A stretch of 37,771 bases of DNA. It comes from Myxococcus xanthus. GTDB lineage: Bacteria > Myxococcota > Myxococcia > Myxococcales > Myxococcaceae. Under the pieces are notes generated by a model. It saw only the letters and a program-made list of their open reading frames with translations. It was not told the origin of the DNA and did no database searches. Every line of letters begins with the position of its first letter. The first letter of the stretch is position 1. Shown piece after piece: positions 1-7,749 of the stretch. The position numbers and the translations under genes are program-made. The stretch covers positions 1 to 37,771 of the forward strand of contig NZ_JABFNS010000093.1 in the NCBI RefSeq assembly GCF_013116825.1, read 5' to 3'.

Positions 1-350
1 TGCGCGGCCTGAAGCGCGAGGACATGGAGCGCGGCCAGGTGCTGGCCAAGCCGGGCAGCATCACCCCGCACACCAAGTTCAAGGCGCAGATCTACGTGCT
101 GTCGAAGGAAGAGGGTGGTCGTCACACCCCGTTCTTCAAGGGCTACCGCCCGCAGTTCTACTTCCGCACCACGGACGTGACGGGCTCGGTGAAGCTGCCG
201 GAGAACGTCGAAATGGTGATGCCGGGCGACAACATCGCCATCGAGGTGGAGCTCATCACCCCCGTGGCCATGGAGAAGGAGCTGCGCTTCGCTGTTCGCG
301 AGGGTGGCCGCACGGTGGGTGCCGGTGTCGTGGCGGAAATCATCGAGTAG
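1..350 (+). CDS. tuf: Elongation factor Tu, C-terminal part (5' end outside window)
   Basis: This is the last ~115 codons of EF-Tu, the GTPase that carries aminoacyl-tRNA to the ribosome. The reading frame is open from base 3. The visible part covers the end of domain 2 and domain 3, with the family strings [30 protein letters not shown] and MVMPGDN and the terminal VGAGVV. It ends at TAG 348-350. The G domain lies upstream of the window, so GTP-binding motifs cannot be checked. Position just before rpsJ is the usual str-S10 arrangement. The identity is secure. Confidence 0.97.
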
Positions 351-364
351 CGCAAACCCCCAGT

Positions 365-404
365 GGCTCCCTGCGTTCCCAATTCCGGGAAATTTCAGGG
401 AGCC
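365..404 (+). terminator. Hairpin after tuf (terminator or attenuator)
   Basis: A perfect 9-bp inverted repeat (GGCTCCCTG at 365-373, CAGGGAGCC at 396-404) encloses a second 5-bp stem (TTCCC 376-380 with GGGAA 387-391). It begins 14 bases after the tuf stop. No clear T tract follows, so it may be a processing or stabilising hairpin rather than a full intrinsic terminator. It lies between the str-type genes and the rpsJ promoter candidate. Confidence 0.55.
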
Positions 405-417
405 GTTGGGAATCATG

Positions 418-446
418 TTGCACACCCTGGGGCGGGATGGTACACA
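418..446 (+). promoter_or_regulatory. Candidate promoter for the rpsJ operon
   Basis: TTGCAC at 418-423, a 17-bp spacer, then TACACA at 441-446. The -10 is extended by TG at 438-439. A GC-rich discriminator (CCGCGCCCC) follows, as is usual for stringently controlled ribosomal promoters. Predicted start is near 453, giving a leader of about 100 nt before rpsJ. The infA candidate promoter near 12,719-12,747 has the same layout. Assignment is by eye only. Confidence 0.5.
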
Positions 447-551
447 CCGCGCCCCTTCGTTCTGAAGAAACGGCTCTGTGAAATCCAGGGGACGTCGGTC
501 GTAACGCCCTCCCGCGGCAGAGGCAGAGTCCGTTCAAAGAGGTTTTTGCGA

Positions 552-860
552 ATGGCGACACAGAAGATCCGCATCCGGCTGAAGGCGTACGACTCGAAGC
601 TCCTGGACCAGAGCGCGGGTGAGATCGTCGAGACGGCCAAGCGCACAGGCGCGAAGGTGGCCGGTCCGATCCCCCTTCCCACGCGCATCAACAAGTTCAC
701 GGTGCTGCGGTCTCCGCACGTGGACAAGAAGAGCCGTGAGCAGTTCGAGATCCGCACGCACAAGCGCCTGCTCGATATCCTCGAGCCCACGCAGCAGACG
801 CTGGATGCGCTGATGAAGCTGGATCTGTCGGCTGGCGTTGACGTCGAGATCAAGTCCTAG
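552..860 (+). CDS. rpsJ: 30S ribosomal protein S10
   Basis: S10, 102 aa, a head protein of the small subunit and, in other bacteria, the NusE transcription antitermination factor. The start ATG 552 is preceded by AAAGAGG. The open frame extends upstream to 363, but the S10 family begins at MATQKIRIRLKAYDSK, so the upstream codons are leader. Family strings seen include RINKFTVLRSPHVDKKSREQFE and HKRLLDI. It is the first gene of the S10 cluster. Unusually, the next gene is rplD, not rplC. Confidence 0.97.
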   Translation: MATQKIRIRLKAYDSKLLDQSAGEIVETAKRTGAKVAGPIPLPTRINKFTVLRSPHVDKKSREQFEIRTHKRLLDILEPTQQTLDALMKLDLSAGVDVEIKS

Positions 861-873
861 GAAGCGGGTGGGC

Positions 874-895
874 GTTCGAGTGGTTTCACTCCGAC
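874..895 (+). other. Small hairpin in the rpsJ-rplD gap
   Basis: GAGTG (878-882) pairs with CACTC (887-891) around a GTTT loop, with partial extension outward. It lies in the 53-bp gap where rplC would normally be found. Confidence 0.4.
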
Positions 896-913
896 CCCCG
901 CGAGGAAAGTGCC

Positions 914-1537
914 ATGGCGAAGTTTGACGTTGTCGACCTGGATTTGAAGAAGGTGTCGGAGATTGAGCTCTCCGACGATGTCTTCGGCACCGAGCCGAAC
1001 GCCCACCTGTTCTACGAGGTGGCGAAGATGCAGCAGATCAACCGGCGCCGCGGCACGGTCGGGGTGAAGAACACCTCGCTGGTCAGCGGCGGCGGCAAGA
1101 AGCCCTGGAAGCAGAAGGGCACCGGCCGCGCTCGTCAGGGCTCCATCCGCGCTTCCCACTGGGTGGGCGGCGGTAAGGCGATGGCTCCCAAGGCGCGCGA
1201 CTACTTCTACCGCCCGCCCCGCAAGGTGCGCCGCGGCGCCCTGAAGTCCGCGCTGTCCCTGCGGGCCCAGGAGAAGACGCTCATCATCTTGGACGGCTTC
1301 TCCCTGGATGCTCCGAAGAGCAAGCAGGCCTTCGAGGTCCTCACCAAGCGTCTGAAGCTCCAGAACGCCCTGGTGATTGACGACAAGGGCAACACCAACC
1401 TGCACCGCAGCGTGCGCAACCTGGCGAAGTTCGACGTGCTGCCGCCCGAGGGCCTGAACCTCGAGGCCGTTCTCCGGCACTCGCACCTCGTCCTCACGTC
1501 CGCGGCCGCGAAGACCCTCGAGGGGGCGCTGTCATGA
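914..1537 (+). CDS. rplD: 50S ribosomal protein L4
   Basis: L4, 207 aa, lines the polypeptide exit tunnel and in some bacteria represses its own S10 operon. It shows the L4 core: the basic loop KKPWKQKGTGRARQGSIRASHWVGGG followed by FYRPPRKVRRGALKSALS. SD GAGGAAAG lies just before ATG 914. Its stop overlaps the rplW start by 4 bases (ATGA at 1534-1537), indicating translational coupling. Length is normal for the family. Confidence 0.97.
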   Translation: MAKFDVVDLDLKKVSEIELSDDVFGTEPNAHLFYEVAKMQQINRRRGTVGVKNTSLVSGGGKKPWKQKGTGRARQGSIRASHWVGGGKAMAPKARDYFYRPPRKVRRGALKSALSLRAQEKTLIILDGFSLDAPKSKQAFEVLTKRLKLQNALVIDDKGNTNLHRSVRNLAKFDVLPPEGLNLEAVLRHSHLVLTSAAAKTLEGALS

Positions 1538-1827
1538 ATCTGAACGACGTCATCAAGGGCCCGCTCATCACCGAGAAGCTGGACAAGGCCCGCGAGAAGT
1601 TCCGCCAGTACTCGTTCATCGTCGACCGCAAGGCGACGAAGCACGACGTCGCCCGCGCGGTGGAGACGCTCTTCAAGGTCACCGTCGAGGGCGTGAACAC
1701 CAACATCGTCCGCGGCAAGATCAAGCGGGTGGGTCGTAGCATCGGCAAGCGGCCCAACTTCAAGAAGGCGGTTGTGACGCTGAAGCAGGGCGACTCGATC
1801 GAACTCTTCGAGGGAGGGGCGGCCTGA
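1534..1827 (+). CDS. rplW: 50S ribosomal protein L23
   Basis: L23, 97 aa, sits at the tunnel exit and docks trigger factor and SRP. Family features are IKGPLITEKLDKARE at the start, the central YSFIVDRKATKHDVARAVETLF and the basic loop VRGKIKRVGRSIGKRPNFKKA. The start overlaps the rplD stop (ATGA). The alternative of a later start is not attractive, because the L23 N-terminus is already matched. Confidence 0.96.
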   Translation: MNLNDVIKGPLITEKLDKAREKFRQYSFIVDRKATKHDVARAVETLFKVTVEGVNTNIVRGKIKRVGRSIGKRPNFKKAVVTLKQGDSIELFEGGAA

Positions 1828-1861
1828 CGCCACGGCGTCGAGCCAGCCTGAGGAACACACC

Positions 1862-2707
1862 ATGGGCATCAAGAAGTACAAGCCGACTAGCGCCGCCCGC
1901 CGTCTGATGACGGTGTCCGACTTCGCGGACATCACCAAGGACTCGCCCGAGAAGAGCCTCACCGAGCCGCTCAAGCGCTCTGGTGGTCGCAACGTCCACG
2001 GGCACATCACCCGCCGGCACCAGGGTGGCGGCCACAAGCGCCGTTACCGCGTCATCGACTTCAAGCGCCGGGACAAGGATGGCGTCCCCGCGAAGGTCGT
2101 GGCCGTCGAGTACGACCCCAACCGCACCGCCAACATCGCCCTGCTGCACTACGCGGACGGCGAGAAGCGCTACATCCTCGCTCCGGTCGGTCTGAGCGTG
2201 GGTGACACGGTGTTCGCCGGCGAAGGCGCGGACATCCGGCCTGGCAACAGCCTGCCGCTGCAGAACATCCCGGTGGGTACGGTCATCCACAACGTGGAGC
2301 TGAAGCCGGGCCGTGGCGCCCAGGTCATCCGCTCCGCCGGCACGTCCGGACAGCTGATGGCGAAGGAGGACCGCTACGCGCAGGTGCGTATGCCCTCCGG
2401 CACCGTCCGCAAGGTCCTCATCGAGTGCCGCGCCACCGTGGGCCAGGTCGGCAACATCGAGCACGAAATCATCCGTATCGGCAAGGCGGGTAAGAGCCGC
2501 TGGCTGGGCATTCGTCCCACCGTCCGCGGTCTGGCGATGAACCCGGTCGACCACCCGCACGGCGGTGGTGAAGGCAAGTCCGGTCAGGGTAACCCGCACC
2601 CTGTGTCCCCCTGGGGCAAGAAGACCAAGGGTCTCACCACGCGCACTAACAAGCGCACTGACAAGTTCATCGTGTCCGGCCGCCGCCAGGGCGCGCGCAG
2701 CCAGTAA
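1862..2707 (+). CDS. rplB: 50S ribosomal protein L2
   Basis: L2, 281 aa, is needed for subunit association and peptidyl-transferase structure. It starts MGIKKYKPTSAARR. It carries GGGHKRRYRVIDFKR and the highly conserved MNPVDHPHGGGEG with the functionally important His, then SPWGKKTKG and the basic C-terminus. SD GAGGAA lies upstream of ATG 1862. It is separated from rpsS by 9 bp. Confidence 0.98.
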   Translation: MGIKKYKPTSAARRLMTVSDFADITKDSPEKSLTEPLKRSGGRNVHGHITRRHQGGGHKRRYRVIDFKRRDKDGVPAKVVAVEYDPNRTANIALLHYADGEKRYILAPVGLSVGDTVFAGEGADIRPGNSLPLQNIPVGTVIHNVELKPGRGAQVIRSAGTSGQLMAKEDRYAQVRMPSGTVRKVLIECRATVGQVGNIEHEIIRIGKAGKSRWLGIRPTVRGLAMNPVDHPHGGGEGKSGQGNPHPVSPWGKKTKGLTTRTNKRTDKFIVSGRRQGARSQ

Positions 2708-2716
2708 GAGGATTCC

Positions 2717-3004
2717 ATGGCTCGTTCGATCAAGAAGGGTCCGTTCGTCGACGACTTCCTCGTGAAGAAGATCGAGGACATGATCAAGACGAACAAGAAG
2801 GCCGTCGTAAAGACGTGGTCCCGCCGCTCCACGATTCTTCCGGAGTTCGTGGGTCACACCTTCGCGGTGCACAACGGGAAGAAGTTCATCCCGGTGTTCG
2901 TCACGGAGAACATGGTTGGCCACAAGCTCGGCGAGTTCGCCCCGACGCGTACGTTCGGCGGTCACTCGGCGGAGAAGAAGGTCGCCAAGGCCCCGGGCAA
3001 GTAG
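2717..3004 (+). CDS. rpsS: 30S ribosomal protein S19
   Basis: S19, 95 aa, small-subunit head protein that contacts S13 and tRNA-binding elements. Family motifs are MARSIKKGPFVDDFL, the SRRSTILPEFVGHTFAVHNGK stretch (about residues 36-55) and GHKLGEFAPTRTFGGH. The SD (AAGAGGA) sits in the short gap after rplB. Normal length. Confidence 0.98.
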   Translation: MARSIKKGPFVDDFLVKKIEDMIKTNKKAVVKTWSRRSTILPEFVGHTFAVHNGKKFIPVFVTENMVGHKLGEFAPTRTFGGHSAEKKVAKAPGK

Positions 3005-3039
3005 CCTGGCGCATTGCCTGAGAGCCTGAGGAGAAGACC

Positions 3040-3384
3040 ATGGAGTCGACTGCACATCTGCGTTTCCTGCGCATGAGCCCCCGCAAGATTTCCACCGTTG
3101 CGGAGCTCATCCGGGGCAAGCCTGTTGAGGCGGCCCTCAACATCCTGAAGTTCACCAAGCGCGCCGCGGCCAAGCCGGTGGAGAAGCTCATCAAGAGCGC
3201 CGTGGCCAACGCGACTGACAAGTCCAAGGGCCAGGTCGACGTGGACACGCTCTACGTGAAGACCATCTCCGTGGACCAGGGTCCCACCCAGCGCCGGTTC
3301 ATGCCGCGCGCCATGGGCCGGGCCACCCCCATCAAGAAGAAGACGGCCCACGTCCACGTGGTGCTCGCCGAGGCGAAGAAGTAG
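3040..3384 (+). CDS. rplV: 50S ribosomal protein L22
   Basis: L22, 114 aa, extends a loop into the exit tunnel. Family signature: LRFLRMSPRKISTVAELIRG near the start, then the tunnel loop region VDQGPTQRRFMPRAMGRATPIKKKTAHV. SD GAGGAG is 6-7 bases before ATG 3040. It is followed by a 41-bp gap with a small GC-rich hairpin (3389-3408) and then rpsC. Confidence 0.97.
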   Translation: MESTAHLRFLRMSPRKISTVAELIRGKPVEAALNILKFTKRAAAKPVEKLIKSAVANATDKSKGQVDVDTLYVKTISVDQGPTQRRFMPRAMGRATPIKKKTAHVHVVLAEAKK

Positions 3385-3425
3385 GACCCGTCGGGCCCTG
3401 CCCGGACGCTTCAAGGAGAATCACG

Positions 3426-4088
<663 letters not shown>

Positions 4089-4102
4089 TCAGCCCACCCG
4101 CG

Positions 4103-4129
4103 CCGGGCGCTCCCAAAAGGGGCGCCCGG
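4103..4129 (+). other. GC-rich hairpin between rpsC and rplP
   Basis: CCGGGCGC (4103-4110) pairs with GCGCCCGG (4122-4129). An inner CCC/GGG stem (4112-4114, 4119-4121) follows a bulged T, with an AAAA loop. No T tract follows, so an mRNA-stability, processing or regulatory hairpin fits better than a terminator. Confidence 0.55.
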
Positions 4130-4154
4130 GGCAGGGCGGCGAAGGACAGCGACG

Positions 4155-4574
4155 ATGCTTCAGCCTGCTCGTACGAAGTACCGCAAGATGCACAAGGGCC
4201 GCATGCCTGGCAGTGCCCACCGGGGTAGCGACATGACCTACGGTGAGTACGGCCTGATGAGCCTCCAGCCGGGGTGGATCACCTCCCGGCAGATCGAGGC
4301 GGCCCGTATCGCGATGACGCGCCACGTGAAGCGTGGCGGCAAGATCTGGATCCGTATCTTCCCGGACAAGCCCATCACCAAGAAGCCCGCTGAGACCCGT
4401 ATGGGTACTGGTAAGGGTGGCGTGGAGTACTACGTCGCGGTGGTGAAGCCCGGCCGCATCCTCTACGAGATGGAGGGTATGACGCCGGAAGTGGCCACCG
4501 GGGCGCTGAAGCTGGCGCAGGCGAAGTTGCCGGTGCTCACGAAGATCGTGAAGCGGGCGGACCTGAGCCTCTAA
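4155..4574 (+). CDS. rplP: 50S ribosomal protein L16
   Basis: L16, 139 aa, helps place the A-site tRNA. Family motifs are MLQPARTKYRKMHKGRMPG at the start, then GLMSLQPGWITSRQIEAARIAMTRHVKRGGKIWIRIFPDKP, MGTGKGGVEYYVAVVKPGRILYEMEG and a C-terminal helix. The SD is weak (GAAGGACAG). It is separated from rpsC by a 66-bp gap containing a hairpin. Confidence 0.97.
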   Translation: MLQPARTKYRKMHKGRMPGSAHRGSDMTYGEYGLMSLQPGWITSRQIEAARIAMTRHVKRGGKIWIRIFPDKPITKKPAETRMGTGKGGVEYYVAVVKPGRILYEMEGMTPEVATGALKLAQAKLPVLTKIVKRADLSL

Positions 4575-4580
4575 GGCACC

Positions 4581-4617
4581 GAGCGGCGGGAGCTGGTCCC
4601 CAGGACAGCTTCCGCTC
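4581..4617 (+). other. Hairpin between rplP and rpmC
   Basis: GAGCGG (4581-4586) pairs with CCGCTC (4612-4617), and AGCTG-TCC (4591-4599, one bulged G) pairs with GGACAGCT (4603-4610). The structure ends 14 bases before the rpmC start, close to the ribosome-binding region. Confidence 0.45.
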
Positions 4618-4631
4618 GCATGGAGAGTGAA

Positions 4632-4826
4632 ATGGCGACTGCGAAGGAATTGAAGGAACTGTCGGCGGACGACCTGAAGCAGCGCGCGGCGGAGCTGCGC
4701 GAGACGCTGTTCCAGGACCAGCTGAAGCGGCGGACCGGTTCGCTGGACAACCCGGCCGAGCGCACCCAGCACCGACGGGACCTGGCGCGGGTTCTGACCG
4801 TGCTGACCCAGAAGACGAAGGCTTAA
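4632..4826 (+). CDS. rpmC: 50S ribosomal protein L29
   Basis: L29, 64 aa, an alpha-helical hairpin protein at the tunnel exit. It begins MATAKELKELSADDLKQRAAELRETLF and shows the L29 signature around QHRRDLARVLTVL. An in-frame ATG four codons earlier (4620) exists, but GGAGAG at 4622-4627 is correctly spaced for ATG 4632, so the later start is preferred. Confidence 0.94.
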   Translation: MATAKELKELSADDLKQRAAELRETLFQDQLKRRTGSLDNPAERTQHRRDLARVLTVLTQKTKA

Positions 4827-4850
4827 GGGCTGAACACCCACGACTCCAAG

Positions 4851-4902
4851 CGCGCTCAGCTGATAGAGGAGCGCGTGCGGCCATCCGGGCGCCAGTGCCC
4901 GG
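4851..4902 (+). other. Two small hairpins between rpmC and rpsQ
   Basis: First: CGCGCTC (4851-4857) with GAGCGCG (4869-4875). Second: CCGGGC (4885-4890) with GCCCGG (4897-4902). Both are perfect stems and lie in the 102-bp gap. Neither is followed by T residues. Confidence 0.45.
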
Positions 4903-4928
4903 GTGCATGAGAGACAGTGAGAGAGAAG

Positions 4929-5243
4929 ATGGCTGAAGCGACCGAGACGCAGGCTTCCGAGACTTCCACCCGTGGCCGTCCCAAGACGCGCGTGGGGATT
5001 GTCACCTCCAACAAGATGCAGAAGACGGTGGTCGTCACCGTCCAGCGCCGGGCTCCGCACCCGAAGTACGGGAAGATCATGAGCCTGCGCGAGAAGTACA
5101 AGGCGCACGTGGAGGACCACGACTACCCCAAGAAGATCACCATCAACGAGGGTGATCGGGTCCGGATCGCCGAGACCAAGCCCGCTTCAAAGGACAAGCG
5201 TTGGCGCGTGGTCGAGGTGCTGGAGAAGAGCAAGAACGTCTAG
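4929..5243 (+). CDS. rpsQ: 30S ribosomal protein S17
   Basis: S17, 104 aa, an OB-fold 16S rRNA binder. Core motifs: VGIVTSNKMQKTVVVTVQRRAPHPKYGK and INEGDRVRIAETKPASKDKRWRVVEVLE. An N-terminal tail of about 18 residues rich in Ala, Glu and Thr precedes the core, longer than in E. coli. An in-frame GTG at 4917 would add four residues, but GAGAGAAG directly before ATG 4929 favours the latter. Confidence 0.95.
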   Translation: MAEATETQASETSTRGRPKTRVGIVTSNKMQKTVVVTVQRRAPHPKYGKIMSLREKYKAHVEDHDYPKKITINEGDRVRIAETKPASKDKRWRVVEVLEKSKNV

Positions 5244-5310
5244 CACGCATGCCCCTTCCGCGCGGCCGTGAGGCGGCGCGGGATGGTCACCGGCGACAGG
5301 AGATTCCCAG

Positions 5311-5679
5311 ATGATTCAGATGACGAGCGTGCTCGACGTGGCGGACAACTCGGGCGCGAAGAAGGTGTTCTGCATCAAGGTGCTCGGTGGTTCGAAGCGC
5401 AAGTATGCGTCCATCGGCGACGTGATTGTCGTCTCGGTGCGCGAGGCGCTTCCGAACTCGAAGGTGAAGAAGGGTGACGTGGCCAAGGCCGTCATCGTTC
5501 GCACCAAGCGCGAGGTGGGTCGTCCGGACGGTAGCTACATCAAGTTCGACGGCAACTCCGCGGTCCTCATCAACAAGGACATGGAGCCCATTGGTACGCG
5601 TATCTTCGGGCCGGTGGCCCGTGAGCTCCGCGCCCGCAAGTTCATGAAGATCATCTCGCTGGCGCCCGAAGTCCTCTGA
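5311..5679 (+). CDS. rplN: 50S ribosomal protein L14
   Basis: L14, 122 aa, contributes to intersubunit bridges. It matches the family end to end: MIQMTSVLDVADNSGAKKV, IGDVIVVSVREA, the GSYIKFDGNSAVLI segment and GPVARELR ending at the C-terminus. SD AGGAG is about 8 bases upstream of ATG 5311. Confidence 0.98.
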   Translation: MIQMTSVLDVADNSGAKKVFCIKVLGGSKRKYASIGDVIVVSVREALPNSKVKKGDVAKAVIVRTKREVGRPDGSYIKFDGNSAVLINKDMEPIGTRIFGPVARELRARKFMKIISLAPEVL

Positions 5680-5722
5680 GAGGACGGCAGGCCGGACGGC
5701 GAGCAGCCAGAGAGAGGAAGCC

Positions 5723-6058
5723 ATGCAGAAGCTGAAGGTTGGAGACACGATCCAGGTCATGGCCGGGGCCGAAGCCTCCGAGAAGAACCCGGCGACCAAG
5801 CGCGGCAAGGTACTGAAGATCGATCGCGAGGCTGAGCGCGTGACGGTCGAGGGCCTGCGCTTGGTCAAGCGTCACATGAAGAAGACGCCTCAGAGCCCGG
5901 AAGGCGGCATCGTCGAGAAGCCGGGCACGATCGCGCTGGCGAACGTGCAGGTGGTTTGCGCCAAGTGCGACAAGCCGACCCGGGTGGGCATCCGTACTGA
6001 GGGTGAAGAGGGCAAGAAGAAGCGGTTCTGCAAGAACTGCGACGCCCTGATTGACTAG
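5723..6058 (+). CDS. rplX: 50S ribosomal protein L24 with Cys-pair C-terminus
   Basis: L24, 111 aa, an assembly initiator protein with a KOW motif near the start (LKVGDTIQVMAGAE...RGKVLKIDREAERVTVEGL). It carries SPEGGIVEKPGTIALANVQVV, typical of L24. The C-terminus has two cysteine pairs (CAKC about residue 78, CKNC about residue 104), a putative zinc ribbon seen in many bacterial L24 proteins. A strong SD (GAGAGAGGAAG) lies before ATG 5723. Confidence 0.96.
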   Translation: MQKLKVGDTIQVMAGAEASEKNPATKRGKVLKIDREAERVTVEGLRLVKRHMKKTPQSPEGGIVEKPGTIALANVQVVCAKCDKPTRVGIRTEGEEGKKKRFCKNCDALID

Positions 6059-6083
6059 GTGTCCGCGTTGGTGCATGTATGCG

Positions 6084-6159
6084 CGCCCTTTGCCCACCCT
6101 CGTGGTGGCGAAGGGCGGGCGTGCAGGCATGGAGGGCCCGTGGAGCAACAGGGGCCCTC
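6084..6159 (+). other. Two tandem hairpins in the rplX-rplE gap
   Basis: Hairpin 1 spans 6084-6117. CGCCCTTTGCCCACC pairs with GGTGGCGAAGGGCG, with one wobble and one bulged C. Hairpin 2 pairs GAGGGCCC (6132-6139) with GGGCCCTC (6152-6159), a perfect 8-bp stem. They occupy a 181-bp gap unusually long for this operon. No T tract follows either stem. Confidence 0.6.
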
Positions 6160-6239
6160 GCGGTGTTTCCAGGTTCCATACGAAGGACTGATCGGGCGTG
6201 CTGGGTCCACGACGGCGCCCCGAAGCAGAGGACAGGACG

Positions 6240-6893
6240 ATGGCTGACGAGAAGAAGGCCGAGCAGAAGGAAAAGAAGGCGAAGCGGGGCAAGAAGGAAG
6301 AGGCCAAGAAGGTTGGCTTCGCCGCCAATATCGAGGAAGGCCTGGAGTCCAAGCCGGCCCGTCTGAAGGTGCGTTTCTTCAAGGAAGGTGTTCCGTCCCT
6401 CCTGAAGGAGCTGAGCCTGAAGAACCCGATGCAGGTTCCCCGGCTGGAGAAGATCGTCGTCAACATGGGTCTGGGCGAGGCGCTCGCCAACAACAAGATC
6501 CTGGAGTCGGCGGTGGAGCAGCTCGCGGCGATCACCGGCCAGAAGCCGATCGTCACGCGCGCCCGCAAGTCCATCGCGAACTTCAAGCTGCGCCAGGGGC
6601 AGGCCATCGGTGCCGCCGTCACGCTGCGCGGCGACCGTATGTACGAGTTCATGGACCGCCTCATCACCGTGGCGCTGCCGCGCGTGCGTGACTTCAAGGG
6701 CGTGTCCCCCAAGGCGTTCGACGGGAAGGGCAACTACACGCTCGGCGTGCGCGAGCAGATCATCTTCCCTGAGATCAACTACGACCAGATCGAGAAGGTG
6801 AAGGGGCTCAACATCAGCTTCGTCACCACTGCTGCCAACGACGAGCAGGGGCTGGCGCTGATGCGTCACTTCGGCATGCCGTTCCGTCAGTAA
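6240..6893 (+). CDS. rplE: 50S ribosomal protein L5 with charged N-terminal extension
   Basis: L5, 217 aa, binds 5S rRNA and contacts S13 and P-site tRNA. The family core begins near residue 43 (RLKVRFFKEGVPSLLKE) and shows NPMQVPRLEKIVVNMGLGEA, TGQKPIVTRARKSIANFKLRQG and a C-terminal GMPF. About 40 extra residues at the N-terminus are a Lys/Glu-rich tail (ADEKKAEQKEKKAKRGKKEE) not found in ordinary ~180-aa L5. ATG 6240 has GAGGA about 9 bases upstream. An earlier in-frame GTG at 6198 is less likely. Confidence 0.95.
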   Translation: MADEKKAEQKEKKAKRGKKEEAKKVGFAANIEEGLESKPARLKVRFFKEGVPSLLKELSLKNPMQVPRLEKIVVNMGLGEALANNKILESAVEQLAAITGQKPIVTRARKSIANFKLRQGQAIGAAVTLRGDRMYEFMDRLITVALPRVRDFKGVSPKAFDGKGNYTLGVREQIIFPEINYDQIEKVKGLNISFVTTAANDEQGLALMRHFGMPFRQ

Positions 6894-6920
6894 TCCCTCG
6901 AGTCAAGGACCCGACGAAAC

Positions 6921-7106
6921 ATGGCCAAGCTCTCCAAGATCGCCCAGGCAAAGCGCAAGCCGAAGTTCTCGGTGCGCCAGTACAACCGCTGCCCGCTGTG
7001 TGGCCGGCCGCGCGCGTTCCTGCGCAAGTTCAAGATGTGCCGTATCTGCCTCCGCAACCGCGCCCTCCGCGGCGAGGTCACCGGCGTTACCAAGTCGTCC
7101 TGGTAG
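6921..7106 (+). CDS. rpsN: 30S ribosomal protein S14, zinc-binding type
   Basis: S14 of the short zinc (Z, C+) type, 61 aa. It has two CxxC pairs (CPLC at residues 24-27 and CRIC at 40-43) and the conserved GRPRAFLRKFKMCRICLRNRALRGEVTGVTKSSW C-terminus. It binds 16S rRNA in the subunit head. The short zinc form rather than the ~101-aa C- form means ribosome composition depends on zinc supply. It is preceded by an AAGGA SD. Confidence 0.97.
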   Translation: MAKLSKIAQAKRKPKFSVRQYNRCPLCGRPRAFLRKFKMCRICLRNRALRGEVTGVTKSSW

Positions 7107-7119
7107 CCGGCAGGGCAGG

Positions 7120-7152
7120 GTGCCTGGCGGACCTCATCGGTCGGCCAGGCAC
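7120..7152 (+). other. Strong hairpin in the rpsN-rpsH gap
   Basis: GTGCCTGGC (7120-7128) pairs perfectly with GCCAGGCAC (7144-7152), and GACC (7130-7133) pairs with GGTC (7139-7142). This gives 13 pairs around one G-G mismatch and a 5-nt loop. It starts 14 bases after the rpsN stop, in a 162-bp gap. It is followed by A-rich rather than T-rich sequence. Confidence 0.6.
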
Positions 7153-7268
7153 ATTGAAGTAGGAAGTTCGTAGTGGCGGTCAGCGCGAACCCCCGGGATG
7201 GGCCCGGCAGGCGCGGTGGCTGCGAACGCGGGGCGCCCGATTCGGGGCCTCGCTTGGGAAGGTACTCC

Positions 7269-7685
7269 ATGCCGGTCAATGATCCCGTCGGCGACATGCT
7301 GACCCGCCTGCGCAATGCTTCGCGCGCGCGTCACGACAAGGTCGTCATCCCCCACTCGAAGCTCAAGCTCGAGATCATCAAGGTCCTCAAGGATGAGGGC
7401 TACATCGGCGAGTTCGTGGTGCACGAGCAGACCGTGCAGAACAAGCGCACGGTGTTCCCGGAGATCTCCGTGCAGTTGAAGTACGGTCCGGACCGTGCGC
7501 CTGCCATCACGGGGATCCGTCGCGTGTCGAAGCCGGGCCTGCGTCGCTACGCCGCCGCGCGTGAGATTCCGCAGGTGCTGGGTGGCCTGGGTATCTCCAT
7601 CCTGTCCACCTCCCGCGGCATCATGGTGGATTCCGAGGCCCGCAAGCAGAAGGTCGGCGGCGAGCTGCTCTGCACCGTCTACTAG
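7269..7685 (+). CDS. rpsH: 30S ribosomal protein S8
   Basis: S8, 138 aa, a primary 16S rRNA binder and in E. coli the repressor of the spc operon. It begins [28 protein letters not shown]. It ends with the diagnostic [38 protein letters not shown] 7269 was chosen from a longer open frame because the family N-terminus starts here and GGGAAGG lies upstream. The expected spc regulatory hairpin was not identified. Confidence 0.97.
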
Positions 7686-7749
7686 CCAGCCGCCAGGGTG
7701 CGGCGCCCCGTGAGGGAGCGCGCCCCAGGCACACAGGACCGAGGCAACC

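Noticed and set aside
1760..3055. 431-codon open frame opposite rplB and rpsS
   Set aside because: It shadows certain ribosomal genes and has no recognisable domain.
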